Assembly: GCF_009906855.1 (NCBI RefSeq)
Contig: NZ_CP047650.1
Coordinates: 3,968,001 to 4,032,000 of the forward strand
DNA from: Xylophilus rhododendri
Lineage (GTDB): Bacteria; Pseudomonadota; Gammaproteobacteria; Burkholderiales; Burkholderiaceae_C
DNA length: 64,000 nt
Direction: 5' to 3'
Below, piece after piece: positions 52,385 to 61,384 of the stretch. The notes under the pieces are model-generated. The model worked only from the letters and a program-made list of their open reading frames with translations, ran no database searches and had not been told where the DNA came from. Position numbers and translations under genes: made by a program. Within the stretch, counting starts at the first letter, position 1; each line of letters begins with the position of its first letter.

Positions 52385-52975
52385 TCAGCCCAGGCCGAGA
52401 AAGGCCTCGATGGCCGGCAGGTGCGCGGGGAAATCCGACAGGGCGTGGTCGCCGCCGGGCAGCACCGTGGCGTTGCCGCCGGCGCACCAGGCGGCCATCT
52501 CGCGCCAGTCGAGCACCTCGTCGCCCTGGGCGATCAGGGCCATGGTGCGAGCGGGGTCGGCGGGCGGTACATGGGCCAGGGCGCGCAGCTGGTCGACGAA
52601 GACCGGCTCGAAATAAAAGCGCTCGGCCGGATCGTGCCAGGCGGTCTGTTCACCGATGTGGCGGGCCAGGTCGCGCGCCGGATGAACGGCGGGGTTGATC
52701 AGCACCGCCTTGGCGCAGCCGGTGCTGGCCTGCACCCAGCCGGCGTAGAAGCCGCCCAGCGAGGACCCCACCACCGCCATCGTGGCGCGCGGCCAGCCCG
52801 CCGTGCCGGCCGCCACCATCGCCATGGCCTCGGCCGGCGAGGGCGGCAGCTGGGGGCACCACCAGACCAGGTCCGGATACCGGCTGCGCATCCGTTCGGC
52901 CATCAACACGGCCTTGGCCGAGCGGGGCGAGGAGCGGAATCCGTGGAGGTACAGCAGATGGGTGGTCGGACGCAT
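52385..52975 (-). CDS. yqiA: YqiA-like alpha/beta-hydrolase esterase
   Basis: This 196-residue small hydrolase opens 'LLYLHGFRSSPRSAKAVLM', has the nucleophile elbow 'VVGSSLGGFYAGW' (catalytic Ser), 'VLINPAVHPARDL' and C-terminal Asp and His in 'LIAQGDEVLDW' and 'GGDHALSDFP'. The family is UPF0227/YqiA, esterases acting on short acyl esters. It lies 55 bases upstream of the RNase gene. Confidence 0.85.
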   Translation of the reverse strand: MRPTTHLLYLHGFRSSPRSAKAVLMAERMRSRYPDLVWWCPQLPPSPAEAMAMVAAGTAGWPRATMAVVGSSLGGFYAGWVQASTGCAKAVLINPAVHPARDLARHIGEQTAWHDPAERFYFEPVFVDQLRALAHVPPADPARTMALIAQGDEVLDWREMAAWCAGGNATVLPGGDHALSDFPAHLPAIEAFLGLG

Positions 52976-53053
52976 GGCGGTTCAATTTTACATGAGTGGA
53001 AATCACACGGACTGCATTATGTGGGCATACGCTAACCGATTACCAATGATCTG

Positions 53054-54697
53054 ATGCTTGATATGTCAAAGACTTTCAATCGCGATGCCTTGTCCGGTTT
53101 GATTGTTTTTCTGATTGCCCTTCCCTTATGTCTGGGGATTGCCCAGGCCAGCCATGTTTCGCCATTCGCCGGTATTTTGGCCGGGGTCATCGGCGGCGTG
53201 GTGGTGGGGAAGCTGTCCGGCTCGGCGCTTTCGGTGAGCGGCCCGGCGGCCGGGCTGATCGCGATTGTCGTGACGGCGCTCGCCGCCATGCCTTTTCAAT
53301 ATTTTCTTTGCGCCGTGATGCTGGCCGGGGCTTTCCAGTTGCTGGCCGGCATCCTGGGTGTCGGTGGCATGGCGGACTATATTCCCTCGAATGTCATCGA
53401 AGGCATGCTGGCGGGCATCGGCATCACCATCGTGGTGAACCAGGCCGAGAATGCCGTGGGTTTCGACAAACAGGCTTTTCTGGACGAGGAGGAGGCCGGT
53501 TTCGCCTGGACCGATCTGGACGAGATCGTCGAGCACATGGAGCCCGGGGCGATGCTGATCTCGCTGCTGGGCCTGGCGCTGCTGACGCTGTGGAGCTGCC
53601 GCCGGTTCAAGCGCCTGCAATGGTTTCCGGTGGGCCTGCTGGTGGTGCTGGCGGGCGTGCTGGTCAACCAGATGCTGGGGCTGGTCCGGCCGGGATGGGC
53701 CTTGCGCGGCGATGCGCACCTGATCCGGCTGCCGGTGCCGACGACGGTCGCGGAGTTCTTCGCCCAGTTCACCCTGCCGGATTTCTCGGGGCTGGCGCTG
53801 CCGCAGGTCTGGGTGACCGGCGCCATCATCGCGGTGGTCGCGTCCGTGGAGACCTTGTTGTGCATCGAGGCGACCGACAAGCTCGATCCGCAGAAACGCG
53901 TCACGCCCACCAATGTGGAACTGCGTGCCCAGGGCGTTGGAAATCTGCTGAGCGGCCTGCTCGGCGGACTGCCCATCACCAGCGTGATCGTGCGCTCCTC
54001 GGCCAATATCAATGCCGGTGCCCGCACCAAGCTTTCCACCATTTTCCATGGGCTGCTTCTGCTGGCCTGCGTGGCGACGATTCCGCAATGGCTCAATTTC
54101 GTGCCGAAAGCCGCGCTGGCCGCCATTTTGATCTTCACGGGTTATCGGCTGGCGCGTCCGCAGATTTTCTTGAGTCTGTGGAAGGCCGATCGCTGGAATC
54201 AATTCACGCCGTTTATTGTCACGGTGGTTTCGGTGGTGTTTCTCGATTTGCTGCGTGGCGTGGCGATCGGCTTGCTGGTGTCGATATTCTTCATCCTGCG
54301 CCAGAATGCCCGCCTGCCGTATTACTACCAGCGTTCTTCGTTCACCAATAACGAGCTGATCAAGCTGACGCTGGCGCAGGAGGTTTCCTTTTTGAACAAG
54401 GCGTCGATCAAGCAGACCCTGGACGAGTTGCCGAGAAACTCCGCGGTGGTCATCGATGCCAGCAATACGGCGTATATCGATTTCGATGTCCTGGAGGTGA
54501 TCCGCGATTTCGCCCATTCGCGGGCCGGGGAGCGCGGCATCAAGCTGTCGCTGGTGGGTTTCCAGGAGCACTACAACGTGCCGCAGGTCTCGACCGAGCG
54601 GGAACTCGTCAGCGGACTGGCCGGCATGCACGGCGAGGCGCCCAAGCGCTCGGCTGGCCTCGCCCAGGACCTGCTGCGCCAGCTGCGCAAGAAGTGA
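53054..54697 (+). CDS. SulP-family inorganic anion transporter
   Basis: This 547-residue protein has ten to twelve membrane segments with the SulP opening 'ALSGLIVFLIALPLCLGIAQ' and 'LSGSALSVSGPAAGLIAIVV', then a C-terminal STAS domain ('ELPRNSAVVIDASNTAYIDF'). The adjacent carbonic anhydrase gene, six bases downstream, suggests bicarbonate as substrate. The upstream region and gene start are richer in A/T than the surroundings. Start at ATG 53054; 53063 is a second candidate. Confidence 0.92.
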   Translation: MLDMSKTFNRDALSGLIVFLIALPLCLGIAQASHVSPFAGILAGVIGGVVVGKLSGSALSVSGPAAGLIAIVVTALAAMPFQYFLCAVMLAGAFQLLAGILGVGGMADYIPSNVIEGMLAGIGITIVVNQAENAVGFDKQAFLDEEEAGFAWTDLDEIVEHMEPGAMLISLLGLALLTLWSCRRFKRLQWFPVGLLVVLAGVLVNQMLGLVRPGWALRGDAHLIRLPVPTTVAEFFAQFTLPDFSGLALPQVWVTGAIIAVVASVETLLCIEATDKLDPQKRVTPTNVELRAQGVGNLLSGLLGGLPITSVIVRSSANINAGARTKLSTIFHGLLLLACVATIPQWLNFVPKAALAAILIFTGYRLARPQIFLSLWKADRWNQFTPFIVTVVSVVFLDLLRGVAIGLLVSIFFILRQNARLPYYYQRSSFTNNELIKLTLAQEVSFLNKASIKQTLDELPRNSAVVIDASNTAYIDFDVLEVIRDFAHSRAGERGIKLSLVGFQEHYNVPQVSTERELVSGLAGMHGEAPKRSAGLAQDLLRQLRKK

Positions 54698-54703
54698 GTG
54701 GCC

Positions 54704-55354
54704 ATGCATACCCATGACCTGCCGTTTTCCGAGCTGACGCCGGCCCATGCGCTGCAGTTCCTGAAGGAAGGCAACTTCCGCTTCGTCACCGCCTTTCACC
54801 AGTCGCGCGACCTGCTCGACCAGCTCGACAAGACCAAGAAGGGCCAGACGCCGTTCGCGGCCATCGTCAGCTGCATGGATTCGCGCACCTCCGTCGAGCT
54901 GATCTTCGACCAGGGTTTCGGCTCGGTGTTCTCGATCCGCAACGCCGGCAACGTGGTGGGCAACACGGTGCTGGGATCGCTGGAATACGCCTGCGGCGTG
55001 GTCGGCGCCAAGCTGATCGTGATCCTGGGGCATACCGGCTGCGGTGCGATCCACGGCGCGATCGACGGGGTGCAGCTCGGCTTTCTCACGGCGCTCCTGG
55101 AGACGATCTGTCCGGCGCAGGAGGCCGCAGCCTGGCGGGAGGAGGGCGGCGAGCGCTCGAGCGCCAACCCGGCCTTCGTGGCCAGCGTGACCGAACGCCA
55201 TGTGCGGCGCGGCATGGCTCGGGTGCTGGAGCAGAGCGCGGTGATCCGCGAGCTGGTGGCGCAGGGCAAGGTGGGCATCGTGCCGGCGGTCTACGACATC
55301 GCCACCGGGCTGGTGAAGTTCCACGAGCAGGCTGCCGGCGATCCTGGCGCATAG
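54704..55354 (+). CDS. Beta-class carbonic anhydrase
   Basis: This 216-residue zinc enzyme interconverts CO2 and bicarbonate. Zinc ligands are Cys57 and Asp59 ('VSCMDSRTSVE') and His110 and Cys113 ('ILGHTGCGAIHGA'), with the Asp/Arg dyad D59/R61. It is co-transcribed with the SulP transporter, fitting a bicarbonate uptake or pH role. Start at ATG 54704. Confidence 0.94.
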   Translation: MHTHDLPFSELTPAHALQFLKEGNFRFVTAFHQSRDLLDQLDKTKKGQTPFAAIVSCMDSRTSVELIFDQGFGSVFSIRNAGNVVGNTVLGSLEYACGVVGAKLIVILGHTGCGAIHGAIDGVQLGFLTALLETICPAQEAAAWREEGGERSSANPAFVASVTERHVRRGMARVLEQSAVIRELVAQGKVGIVPAVYDIATGLVKFHEQAAGDPGA

Positions 55355-55382
55355 GGGGGCGCGTCCGGGCGCGGCGCACGCC

Positions 55383-56555
55383 ATGGCCGATAATCCGGCG
55401 ATGTCCGCCGTTTTCGACAAGCCGTCCCTGCCCCGGCGTCTCCTGCCATTTCTCCTGGGCTTCGACTGGCTGCTGGCCGCGGGCGTGCTGCTGCTGTGCG
55501 GCGCCGGCCTGCTGACCATGTATTCCTCGGGCTACGACCACGGCACCCGCTTCTTCGACCATGGCCGCAACATGCTGCTGGCCGGCGGCATCATGTTCGT
55601 GGTGGCGCAGGTGCCGCCGCAGAAGCTGATGGCCGCGGCCGTGCCCCTGTATGTGCTGGGCGTGGCGCTGCTGGTGGCGGTGGCCTTGTTCGGCATCACC
55701 AAGAAGGGCGCCACCCGCTGGATCAACCTGGGCGTGGTGGTGCAGCCCAGCGAATTGCTGAAGATCGCCATGCCGCTGATGCTGGCCTGGTGGTTCCAGA
55801 AACGCGAGGGCGCGCTGCGGCCGCTGGATTTTCTGGCCGCGGGCGCGCTGCTGCTGGTGCCGGTCGGCCTGATCATGAAACAGCCCGACCTGGGCACCTC
55901 GCTGCTGGTGCTGGCAGCGGGCCTGTCGGTCATCTTCTTCGCCGGGCTCAGCTGGAAGCTGGTGCTGCCGCCGCTGCTGATCGGCGCGATCGGCGTGGCG
56001 ATGGTGGTCTGGTATGAGCCGCAGCTGTGCGCCAACGGCGTGCGCTGGGCGGTGCTGCACGACTACCAGCAGCAGCGCATCTGCACCCTGCTGGATCCGA
56101 CCAAGGATCCGCTGGGCAAGGGCTTCCACATCATCCAGGGGATGATCGCCATCGGCTCCGGCGGCATCTGGGGCAAGGGTTTCATGGCCGGCACGCAGAC
56201 GCACCTGGAGTTCATCCCCGAGCGCACCACCGACTTCATCTTCGCGGCCTTCTCGGAGGAGTTCGGCCTGGCCGGCAATCTGGTGCTGATCTTCGGCTAC
56301 TGCTGCGTGGTGCTGCGCGGCCTGTGGCTGGCCATGCATGCGCCCACCATGTTCTCGCGGCTGCTGGCCGGGGCGATGGCGATGATCTTCTTCACCTATG
56401 CCTTCGTGAACATGGGCATGGTCAGCGGCATCCTGCCGGTGGTGGGCGTGCCCTTGCCCTTCATCAGCTATGGCGGCACCGCGATGGTGACGCTGGGCAT
56501 GGGGCTGGGCATCCTGATGTCGGTGGCGCGCTCGCGCCGCTCGGCTCCGGGCTGA
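55383..56555 (+). CDS. rodA: Rod-shape peptidoglycan polymerase RodA
   Basis: This 390-residue SEDS-family glycosyltransferase works in the elongasome with PBP2. It has about ten membrane segments and the family stretches 'FGITKKGATRWINLG', 'VVQPSELLKIAMPLMLAWWF', 'MKQPDLGTSLLV', 'HLEFIPERTTDFIFA', 'FVNMGMVSGILPVVGVPLPF' and 'ISYGGTAMVTLG'. The mre genes and PBP2 are not in view. ATG 55383 is taken; 55401 is also possible. Confidence 0.95.
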   Translation: MADNPAMSAVFDKPSLPRRLLPFLLGFDWLLAAGVLLLCGAGLLTMYSSGYDHGTRFFDHGRNMLLAGGIMFVVAQVPPQKLMAAAVPLYVLGVALLVAVALFGITKKGATRWINLGVVVQPSELLKIAMPLMLAWWFQKREGALRPLDFLAAGALLLVPVGLIMKQPDLGTSLLVLAAGLSVIFFAGLSWKLVLPPLLIGAIGVAMVVWYEPQLCANGVRWAVLHDYQQQRICTLLDPTKDPLGKGFHIIQGMIAIGSGGIWGKGFMAGTQTHLEFIPERTTDFIFAAFSEEFGLAGNLVLIFGYCCVVLRGLWLAMHAPTMFSRLLAGAMAMIFFTYAFVNMGMVSGILPVVGVPLPFISYGGTAMVTLGMGLGILMSVARSRRSAPG

Positions 56556-57778
56556 TGCGGTCGCCGTCGCTCCTGCGCACCGGGCCGGCGCTGGCGGCGC
56601 TCACCGCGGCCTTCGCGATGAGCCAGTTCTTCCGCAGCTGCCTGGCGGTGATGGCGCCCGAGCTGTCGGCCGACCTGGGGCTGGATCCGGCCGGTTTCGG
56701 CGCGCTGTCCTCGGCCTTCTTCCTGGCTTTCGGGCTGATCCAGGTGCCGGTCGGCGTGGCCTTCGATCGCTGGGGCGTGGGGCGGCCGACTTCGGTGCTG
56801 ATGGCGCTGGGCGTGGCGGGCGGGCTGATGTTCTCGCTGTCGCACGGCGCGGCGATGGCCACGCTGGGGCAGGTCGGCCTGGGCATGGCCTGCGCGCCGG
56901 TGTTCATGGGGCTGATCCACTACGCATCCGAGCAGCTGGAAGAGCGCCGCTACCTGCGCTCGCTGTCGGTCTCCAACGGGCTGGGCATGCTGGGGGTGTT
57001 GTGCGCCGCCTCGCCGCTGGGCTGGGCGGTGCAGCATTTCGGCTGGCGCCCGGCGATGCTGGTGGCGACCGGCGTCATGGCGGTGGTGTGTTTCGCGGTG
57101 CAGCGCACGGTGCGCGATCGGGGCCATGCCGATGCGCACGGCCAGTCCTCGCTGGCGATGCTGCGCGGCTCGCTGGTGCTGCTGAAGGTGCCGGCCCTGT
57201 GGGCGCTGGTGCCGGTGTGCCTGGGCATGGCGTCCGGCACGGCCTTTCGCAACGCCTGGGGCGGACCGTATGTGGCGGATGTCTTCGGGCTGGACCCGAT
57301 CAGCCGCGGTTCGGCCATGACGGTGATCAGCTTCGTGGCCTTCGGATGCGCCTTCGCGATGCCGCTGGCGGCACGGCGTTTCGGCGCTCAGGCGGTGATC
57401 GTGGGCACCATGCTGGGCTCGGTGCTGGCCGGCCTGGGCCTGATGCTGATGCCCGATGTCTCGCTGGGGCTGGACCTGGCCCTGCTGTCCCTGCTGGCAG
57501 CCGCCGGCACGCTGCATCCGGTGGTGATGACCGCGGGCCGGGGCACGGTGGCGCCGGCGCTGCGCGGACGGGCGCTGGGTGTGCTCAACACCTTCGTCTT
57601 CGTCGGCATGGCCGCCGCATCGGCCGGTTATGGCTGGCTGGCGCGCTACGGCATGCGCCTGGGCCGCAGTCCCGGCACGGTGTACGCGGGGCTGTTCGGC
57701 CTGGCGGTGCTGGCCCTGCTGATGGCGCTGGCGCCCTTCGCCTGGTCGGCCTGGCGGCGGCGCGCGGCCACCGCCTGA
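56555..57778 (+). CDS. MFS transporter
   Basis: This 407-residue major-facilitator protein has twelve predicted segments ('FFRSCLAVMAPELSADLGLD', 'FGLIQVPVGVAFDRWGVGRP', 'FRNAWGGPYVADVFGLDPIS'). The start overlaps the rodA stop (TGATG), so it is translationally coupled. It resembles the nitrate/oxalate-like MFS group with the D-R-x-G-x-x-R loop; the substrate is unknown. Confidence 0.84.
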   Translation: MRSPSLLRTGPALAALTAAFAMSQFFRSCLAVMAPELSADLGLDPAGFGALSSAFFLAFGLIQVPVGVAFDRWGVGRPTSVLMALGVAGGLMFSLSHGAAMATLGQVGLGMACAPVFMGLIHYASEQLEERRYLRSLSVSNGLGMLGVLCAASPLGWAVQHFGWRPAMLVATGVMAVVCFAVQRTVRDRGHADAHGQSSLAMLRGSLVLLKVPALWALVPVCLGMASGTAFRNAWGGPYVADVFGLDPISRGSAMTVISFVAFGCAFAMPLAARRFGAQAVIVGTMLGSVLAGLGLMLMPDVSLGLDLALLSLLAAAGTLHPVVMTAGRGTVAPALRGRALGVLNTFVFVGMAAASAGYGWLARYGMRLGRSPGTVYAGLFGLAVLALLMALAPFAWSAWRRRAATA

Positions 57779-57825
57779 TACGGCGGGCGCGGGCAGGGGA
57801 TTGGGCGGCACCCTAAAATCCCCGG

Positions 57826-59286
57826 ATGATCTCCCGCGAACCCACCATCGAACGTCTTGCCATCGCCCAGCGCCTGCTGCTGGAGCCGTTTGGCCTGGAC
57901 GAGTCCCATCTGTCGCGCGCCCTCTCCGAGATCCGCTCGCACAAGGTGGACGACGCCGACCTGTACTTCCAGTACACCCGCAGCGAGGGCTGGAGCCTGG
58001 AGGAGGGCATCGTCAAGACCGGCTCCTTCAGCATCGACCAGGGCGTGGGCGTGCGGGCGGTCAGCGGCGAGAAGACGGCCTTCGCCTATTCCGACGACAT
58101 CTCCGAGGCCTCGCTGCTGGATGCGGCGCGCACCGTGCGCTCGATCTCGCAGGCCTCGCGCGGCGGCAAGGTCAAGGTGGCCACGCGCAAGATCGCCGGC
58201 AGCCGTTCGCTCTATCCCGAACTCGACCCGATCGCCTCGCTCGACAGCAATGCCAAGATCGCGCTGCTGGGCCGTGTCGAGAGCCTGGCCCGCGGCAAGG
58301 ATCCGCGTGTGGCGCAGGTGATGGCCGGCCTGGCCGCCGAATACGACGTGGTGCTGGTGGCGCGTGCCGACGGCACGCTCGCCGCCGACGTGCGGCCGCT
58401 GGTGCGCCTGTCGGTCACGGTGATCGCCGAACAGAACGGTCGGCGCGAGGTCGGCTCGGCCGGCGGCGGCGGGCGTTTCGGCCTGGCCTATTTCGACGAC
58501 GCGCTGATCACCCATTACGTCGACGAAGCCGTGCGCCAGGCGCTGGTCAACCTCGAATCCCGCCCGGCCCGCGCCGGCGAGATGACGGTGGTGCTGGGCT
58601 CCGGCTGGCCGGGCATCCTGCTGCACGAGGCCATCGGCCACGGCCTGGAAGGCGACTTCAACCGCAAGGGCTCCAGCGCCTTCTCCGGCCGCATCGGCCA
58701 GCGGGTGGCGGCCAAGGGCGTGACCGTGCTGGACGACGGCACCATCGCCGACCGCCGCGGCTCGCTCAACGTCGACGACGAGGGCAATGCCAGCCAGCGC
58801 AACGTGCTGATCGAGGACGGCATCCTCAAGTGCTACATCCAGGACTCGATGAACGCCCGCCTGATGGGCGTGCCGCCCACCGGCAACGGCCGGCGCGAGA
58901 GCTACGCGCACATCCCCATGCCGCGCATGACCAACACCTACATGCTGGGCGGCGACCGCGATCCGCAGGAGATCGTCGCCAGCATCAAGAAGGGCCTGTA
59001 CGCCACCAACTTCGGCGGCGGGCAGGTCGACATCACCAGCGGCAAGTTCGTGTTTTCCGCGAGCGAGGCCTACTGGGTCGAGAACGGCAAGATCCAGTAC
59101 CCGGTCAAGGGCGCGACCATCATCGGCGCCGGCCCCGAGGCGCTGAAGAAGGTCAGCATGATCGGCAACGACATGGCGCTGGACCCCGGCGTGGGCACCT
59201 GCGGCAAGGAAGGCCAGAGCGTTCCGGTGGGTGTCGGCCAGCCGACACTCCGCATCGACGCGCTGACCGTGGGCGGCACCGCCTGA
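57826..59286 (+). CDS. tldD: Metalloprotease TldD
   Basis: This 486-residue subunit of the TldD/TldE zinc protease degrades or matures small peptides such as modified peptide antibiotics and antitoxins. The zinc motif is 'HEAIGHGLEGDF' (His267, Glu268, His272) with the distal Cys near 'GTCGKEGQSVPVGVGQPTL'. The partner gene tldE is not in this window. Start MISREPTIERLAIAQRLLLE. Confidence 0.96.
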   Translation: MISREPTIERLAIAQRLLLEPFGLDESHLSRALSEIRSHKVDDADLYFQYTRSEGWSLEEGIVKTGSFSIDQGVGVRAVSGEKTAFAYSDDISEASLLDAARTVRSISQASRGGKVKVATRKIAGSRSLYPELDPIASLDSNAKIALLGRVESLARGKDPRVAQVMAGLAAEYDVVLVARADGTLAADVRPLVRLSVTVIAEQNGRREVGSAGGGGRFGLAYFDDALITHYVDEAVRQALVNLESRPARAGEMTVVLGSGWPGILLHEAIGHGLEGDFNRKGSSAFSGRIGQRVAAKGVTVLDDGTIADRRGSLNVDDEGNASQRNVLIEDGILKCYIQDSMNARLMGVPPTGNGRRESYAHIPMPRMTNTYMLGGDRDPQEIVASIKKGLYATNFGGGQVDITSGKFVFSASEAYWVENGKIQYPVKGATIIGAGPEALKKVSMIGNDMALDPGVGTCGKEGQSVPVGVGQPTLRIDALTVGGTA

Positions 59287-59310
59287 GCGCCGCCCGGGCG
59301 CGCGGGCGCT

Positions 59311-59976
59311 TCAGTCGCTGAGGTACTTGGGCGAGCGCGGCCCGTACAGGATGCCATTGGGACGTCCTGCCGCCGCCAGTCGCAGGCTGGTCGTGCCTGC
59401 GACGGTGAAGCTGGCGTCTGTCAGGCTGCCGATGATCTGCTGGACCACCGCCGTCACCAGCAGGCCCATCAGCCCGCCGCCGCCGTTGTTGAGGCCTTCG
59501 GCGCTGGAAGCGCTGGCCGAGCCGCTCCAGAGCACGGCGCCGGTCTTCAGGTCGACCAGGCGCGCATCGGCGGCGACCACGGCCTCGCTGTTGATGACGG
59601 TATAGCTGGTTCCGTACTTCGTCACCTTGACATAGAGCGCCGCGTCCGCGCCGAAGATCTCCTGCAGCTTGGCCGGCGCCACGGCCTGTGCTTCGGCCGG
59701 GGTGTCCAGGCCGTTGTTGCGGAAGGTCTCGGCGACCAGCGCCACCGGCAGCACGTAATAGCCCGACTCGGCCAGCGGAAAGCTCAGCTGGGCCAGCATG
59801 CCGGCGCTGGCGTTGATGTCGGGCGATTCGTTGACCGGCGGCAGCACCAGGATGGATTTGGGGCGCGTCGTACGGAAAGCGGCGTAGTCGATGGACTTGG
59901 CCGGCGCCGCGCAGCCGGTGGCCAGCAGTACCGTGGCCAGTGCGGCCAGCGCGACGAGTATCTGGCGGGGGCTCAC
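59311..59976 (-). CDS. DUF799 / GNA1162-family lipoprotein
   Basis: This 221-residue outer-membrane lipoprotein starts at GTG 59976 (MSPRQILVALAALATVLLATGC), with AAGGAG upstream and a four-base overlap (GTGA) with the preceding gene. Family stretches are 'PKSILVLPPVNESPDINAS', 'SYTVINSEAVVAADARLVDL' and 'GAVLWSGSASAS'. With the DUF4810 and CsgG-like genes it forms a conserved three-gene lipoprotein operon, thought to make an envelope-transport complex. Confidence 0.88.
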   Translation of the reverse strand: MSPRQILVALAALATVLLATGCAAPAKSIDYAAFRTTRPKSILVLPPVNESPDINASAGMLAQLSFPLAESGYYVLPVALVAETFRNNGLDTPAEAQAVAPAKLQEIFGADAALYVKVTKYGTSYTVINSEAVVAADARLVDLKTGAVLWSGSASASSAEGLNNGGGGLMGLLVTAVVQQIIGSLTDASFTVAGTTSLRLAAAGRPNGILYGPRSPKYLSD

Positions 59977-60368
59977 AGGGTCTTCTCCTTGTCTTGCTGG
60001 CTGTTCTTGCGGCTGTTGGCCTTGGCCAGCAGCATGTCGATGAAGGCGGTCGATTCGGGGAAAAGGCTCTTCTCGGTCTGGAATTCCTGCAGGGCCTGGT
60101 CGTCCTTGCCGACGGAGGCGTAGAGCATGCCCAGGTGCGCATGGAAGCCCGGCGGCGGCTTGTGGTTCTGCGCGCGGATCTTCTGGAAGTCGGCCTCCAG
60201 GCTGGCGATCTGCTTTTGCGGATCGGAGGACTGGCCCTGCAGGTACTGGTAGACCTGTGTCTGGTAGCTCTCCCACTGGTAGATCGGCTCGGTGCGGTGG
60301 GCGCAGCCGCCCAGCACGGCCGCACCGGCCAGCAGCAGGACGAGCCCGGTTCTGGATGAACGATGCAT
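59973..60368 (-). CDS. DUF4810 lipoprotein
   Basis: This 131-residue lipoprotein (MHRSSRTGLVLLLAGAAVLGGC) starts at 60368 after AGGAG. The mature part is helical with 'YQWESYQTQVYQYLQGQSSD' and a TPR-like 'HAHLGMLYASVGKDDQALQE', ending in a charged tail. It is the middle gene of the CsgG-DUF4810-DUF799 operon, overlapping the next gene by four bases. Confidence 0.86.
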   Translation of the reverse strand: MHRSSRTGLVLLLAGAAVLGGCAHRTEPIYQWESYQTQVYQYLQGQSSDPQKQIASLEADFQKIRAQNHKPPPGFHAHLGMLYASVGKDDQALQEFQTEKSLFPESTAFIDMLLAKANSRKNSQQDKEKTL

Positions 60369-60391
60369 CGGTTTTGCTCCTGCGGCCGCCA

Positions 60392-61072
60392 TCACCGCAC
60401 CGGCTTCCAGGCGCCGCTGTCGACGGCTGCGACCAGCTTGTTGACGGCCTCGCGGATCGCCAGGTCCAGCACCTTGCCGTTGAGCGTCGAGTCGTAGCTC
60501 GCGGTGCCGCCGAAGCCGACGATCTCGCGGTTGGACAGGCTGTACTCGCCAGCGCCCTGCGTGGAGTAGACGACCCGCGAGGTCTGGATGTCCACGATGT
60601 TGAGATTCACCTTGGCGTAGGCGCTCTGCTCCTTGCCGCGGCCGAGGATGCCGAAGAGCTGGTGGTCGCCGACCTCCTTGCGTCCGAATTCGGTGACGTC
60701 GCCGGTCACCACATAGTCGGCGCCGGAGAAGCGGTTGGCCGTGCCCTTCAGGGCGGCTTCCTGCTTGAGTTCCTGCAGGTTGTCGCGGTCGAGCACATCG
60801 AAACGGTTGCTCTGCTGGAGGTGGGTCACGAGGATGGTCTTGGCCTGGCCGCCGAGCCGGTCCACGCCGTCGAAGAAGATTCCGCGCAGGTAGCTGGAAC
60901 GGTTGTCGAACTTGCCGACCGCAATCGGGGCACGCTCCGCGGCGTAGGCCTGGTTGGCCGTGGCGACTTGCGCGACGGGCAATGAGCGTGAGTTCTCGGT
61001 GGCACATCCAGCCAGCAGGCTGGTGAAAAAAATGATTGAAGTGAGCGATTGCATCTTGTTTTGACGTTGCAT
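60392..61072 (-). CDS. CsgG/HfaB-family lipoprotein
   Basis: This lipoprotein of about 226 residues has a signal and lipobox 'FFTSLLAGC' and the CsgG fold ('AVGKFDNRSSYLRG', 'ILVTHLQQSNRFDVLDRDNL', 'GADYVVTGDVTEFGRKEVGD', 'VNLNIVDIQTSRVVYSTQGA'). CsgG relatives form outer-membrane secretion pores for curli or holdfast proteins; no curli genes are here. Start ATG 61072, with an alternative at 61054. It is the first gene of the lipoprotein operon and divergent from aroG. Confidence 0.88.
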   Translation of the reverse strand: MQRQNKMQSLTSIIFFTSLLAGCATENSRSLPVAQVATANQAYAAERAPIAVGKFDNRSSYLRGIFFDGVDRLGGQAKTILVTHLQQSNRFDVLDRDNLQELKQEAALKGTANRFSGADYVVTGDVTEFGRKEVGDHQLFGILGRGKEQSAYAKVNLNIVDIQTSRVVYSTQGAGEYSLSNREIVGFGGTASYDSTLNGKVLDLAIREAVNKLVAAVDSGAWKPVR

Positions 61073-61190
61073 GGTCTGGTTTCTCCTGTCCCGCCTCCAT
61101 GACGGGTGCGCGATTATGCCGTCGGGCTGCACTGTGTCCTGGCAGCAACGCGGAGCATCCGGGCCATGCTCTGTGCTACATTCGCCGCTC

Positions 61191-61259
61191 ATGCAAACCC
61201 GCGCCTACTCCTTTTATTTCTGGTTTCCGTCCACCGGCGGACCGGAAGCGCGCGCGTAA
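61191..61259 (+). CDS. aroG leader peptide (22 aa, aromatic-rich)
   Basis: A 22-codon frame, MQTRAYSFYFWFPSTGGPEA plus RA, contains seven consecutive residues YSFYFWF with three Phe, two Tyr and one Trp. It lies 125 bases before aroG and is followed by alternative RNA hairpins. Ribosome stalling at these codons when aromatic aminoacyl-tRNAs are scarce would favour the antiterminator. This is the textbook layout of translation-coupled attenuation. No strong ribosome-binding site is visible in front of it. Confidence 0.82.
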   Translation: MQTRAYSFYFWFPSTGGPEARA

Positions 61260-61313
61260 AAGCAAACACCTTCCCCGGAACCGCCGAGCTGAAAAGCCCG
61301 GCGGTTTTTTTTT
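61225..61313 (+). promoter_or_regulatory. Attenuator of aroG: pause hairpin, antiterminator and terminator
   Basis: Three mutually exclusive stems can be drawn. A pause hairpin pairs 61225-61232 with 61239-61247. An antiterminator pairs CGGCGGACCGGAAG (61235-61248) with CTTCCCCGGAACCGCCG (61270-61286). A terminator pairs 61281-61289 (CCGCCGAGC) with 61296-61304 (GCCCGGCGG), followed by nine T (61305-61313). The antiterminator uses the left arm of the terminator. Confidence 0.83.
61281..61313 (+). terminator. Intrinsic terminator of the aroG attenuator
   Basis: A nine-position stem with one A-C mismatch, loop TGAAAA, then nine T. It stands 72 bases before the aroG start, so it acts on the aroG leader transcript. 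Confidence 0.88.
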
Positions 61314-61384
61314 GCCCCCAGCGATCCCGCAGATTTTGATTTCCTAGACAGCCGATCAGCCCGAACAACGAGGAGCCCCGCAAC

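Noticed and set aside
53054..55354. Sulfate transport as the role of the SulP gene
   Set aside because: SulP members carry several anions and the coupled carbonic anhydrase gene points to bicarbonate, so a sulfate label was not used.
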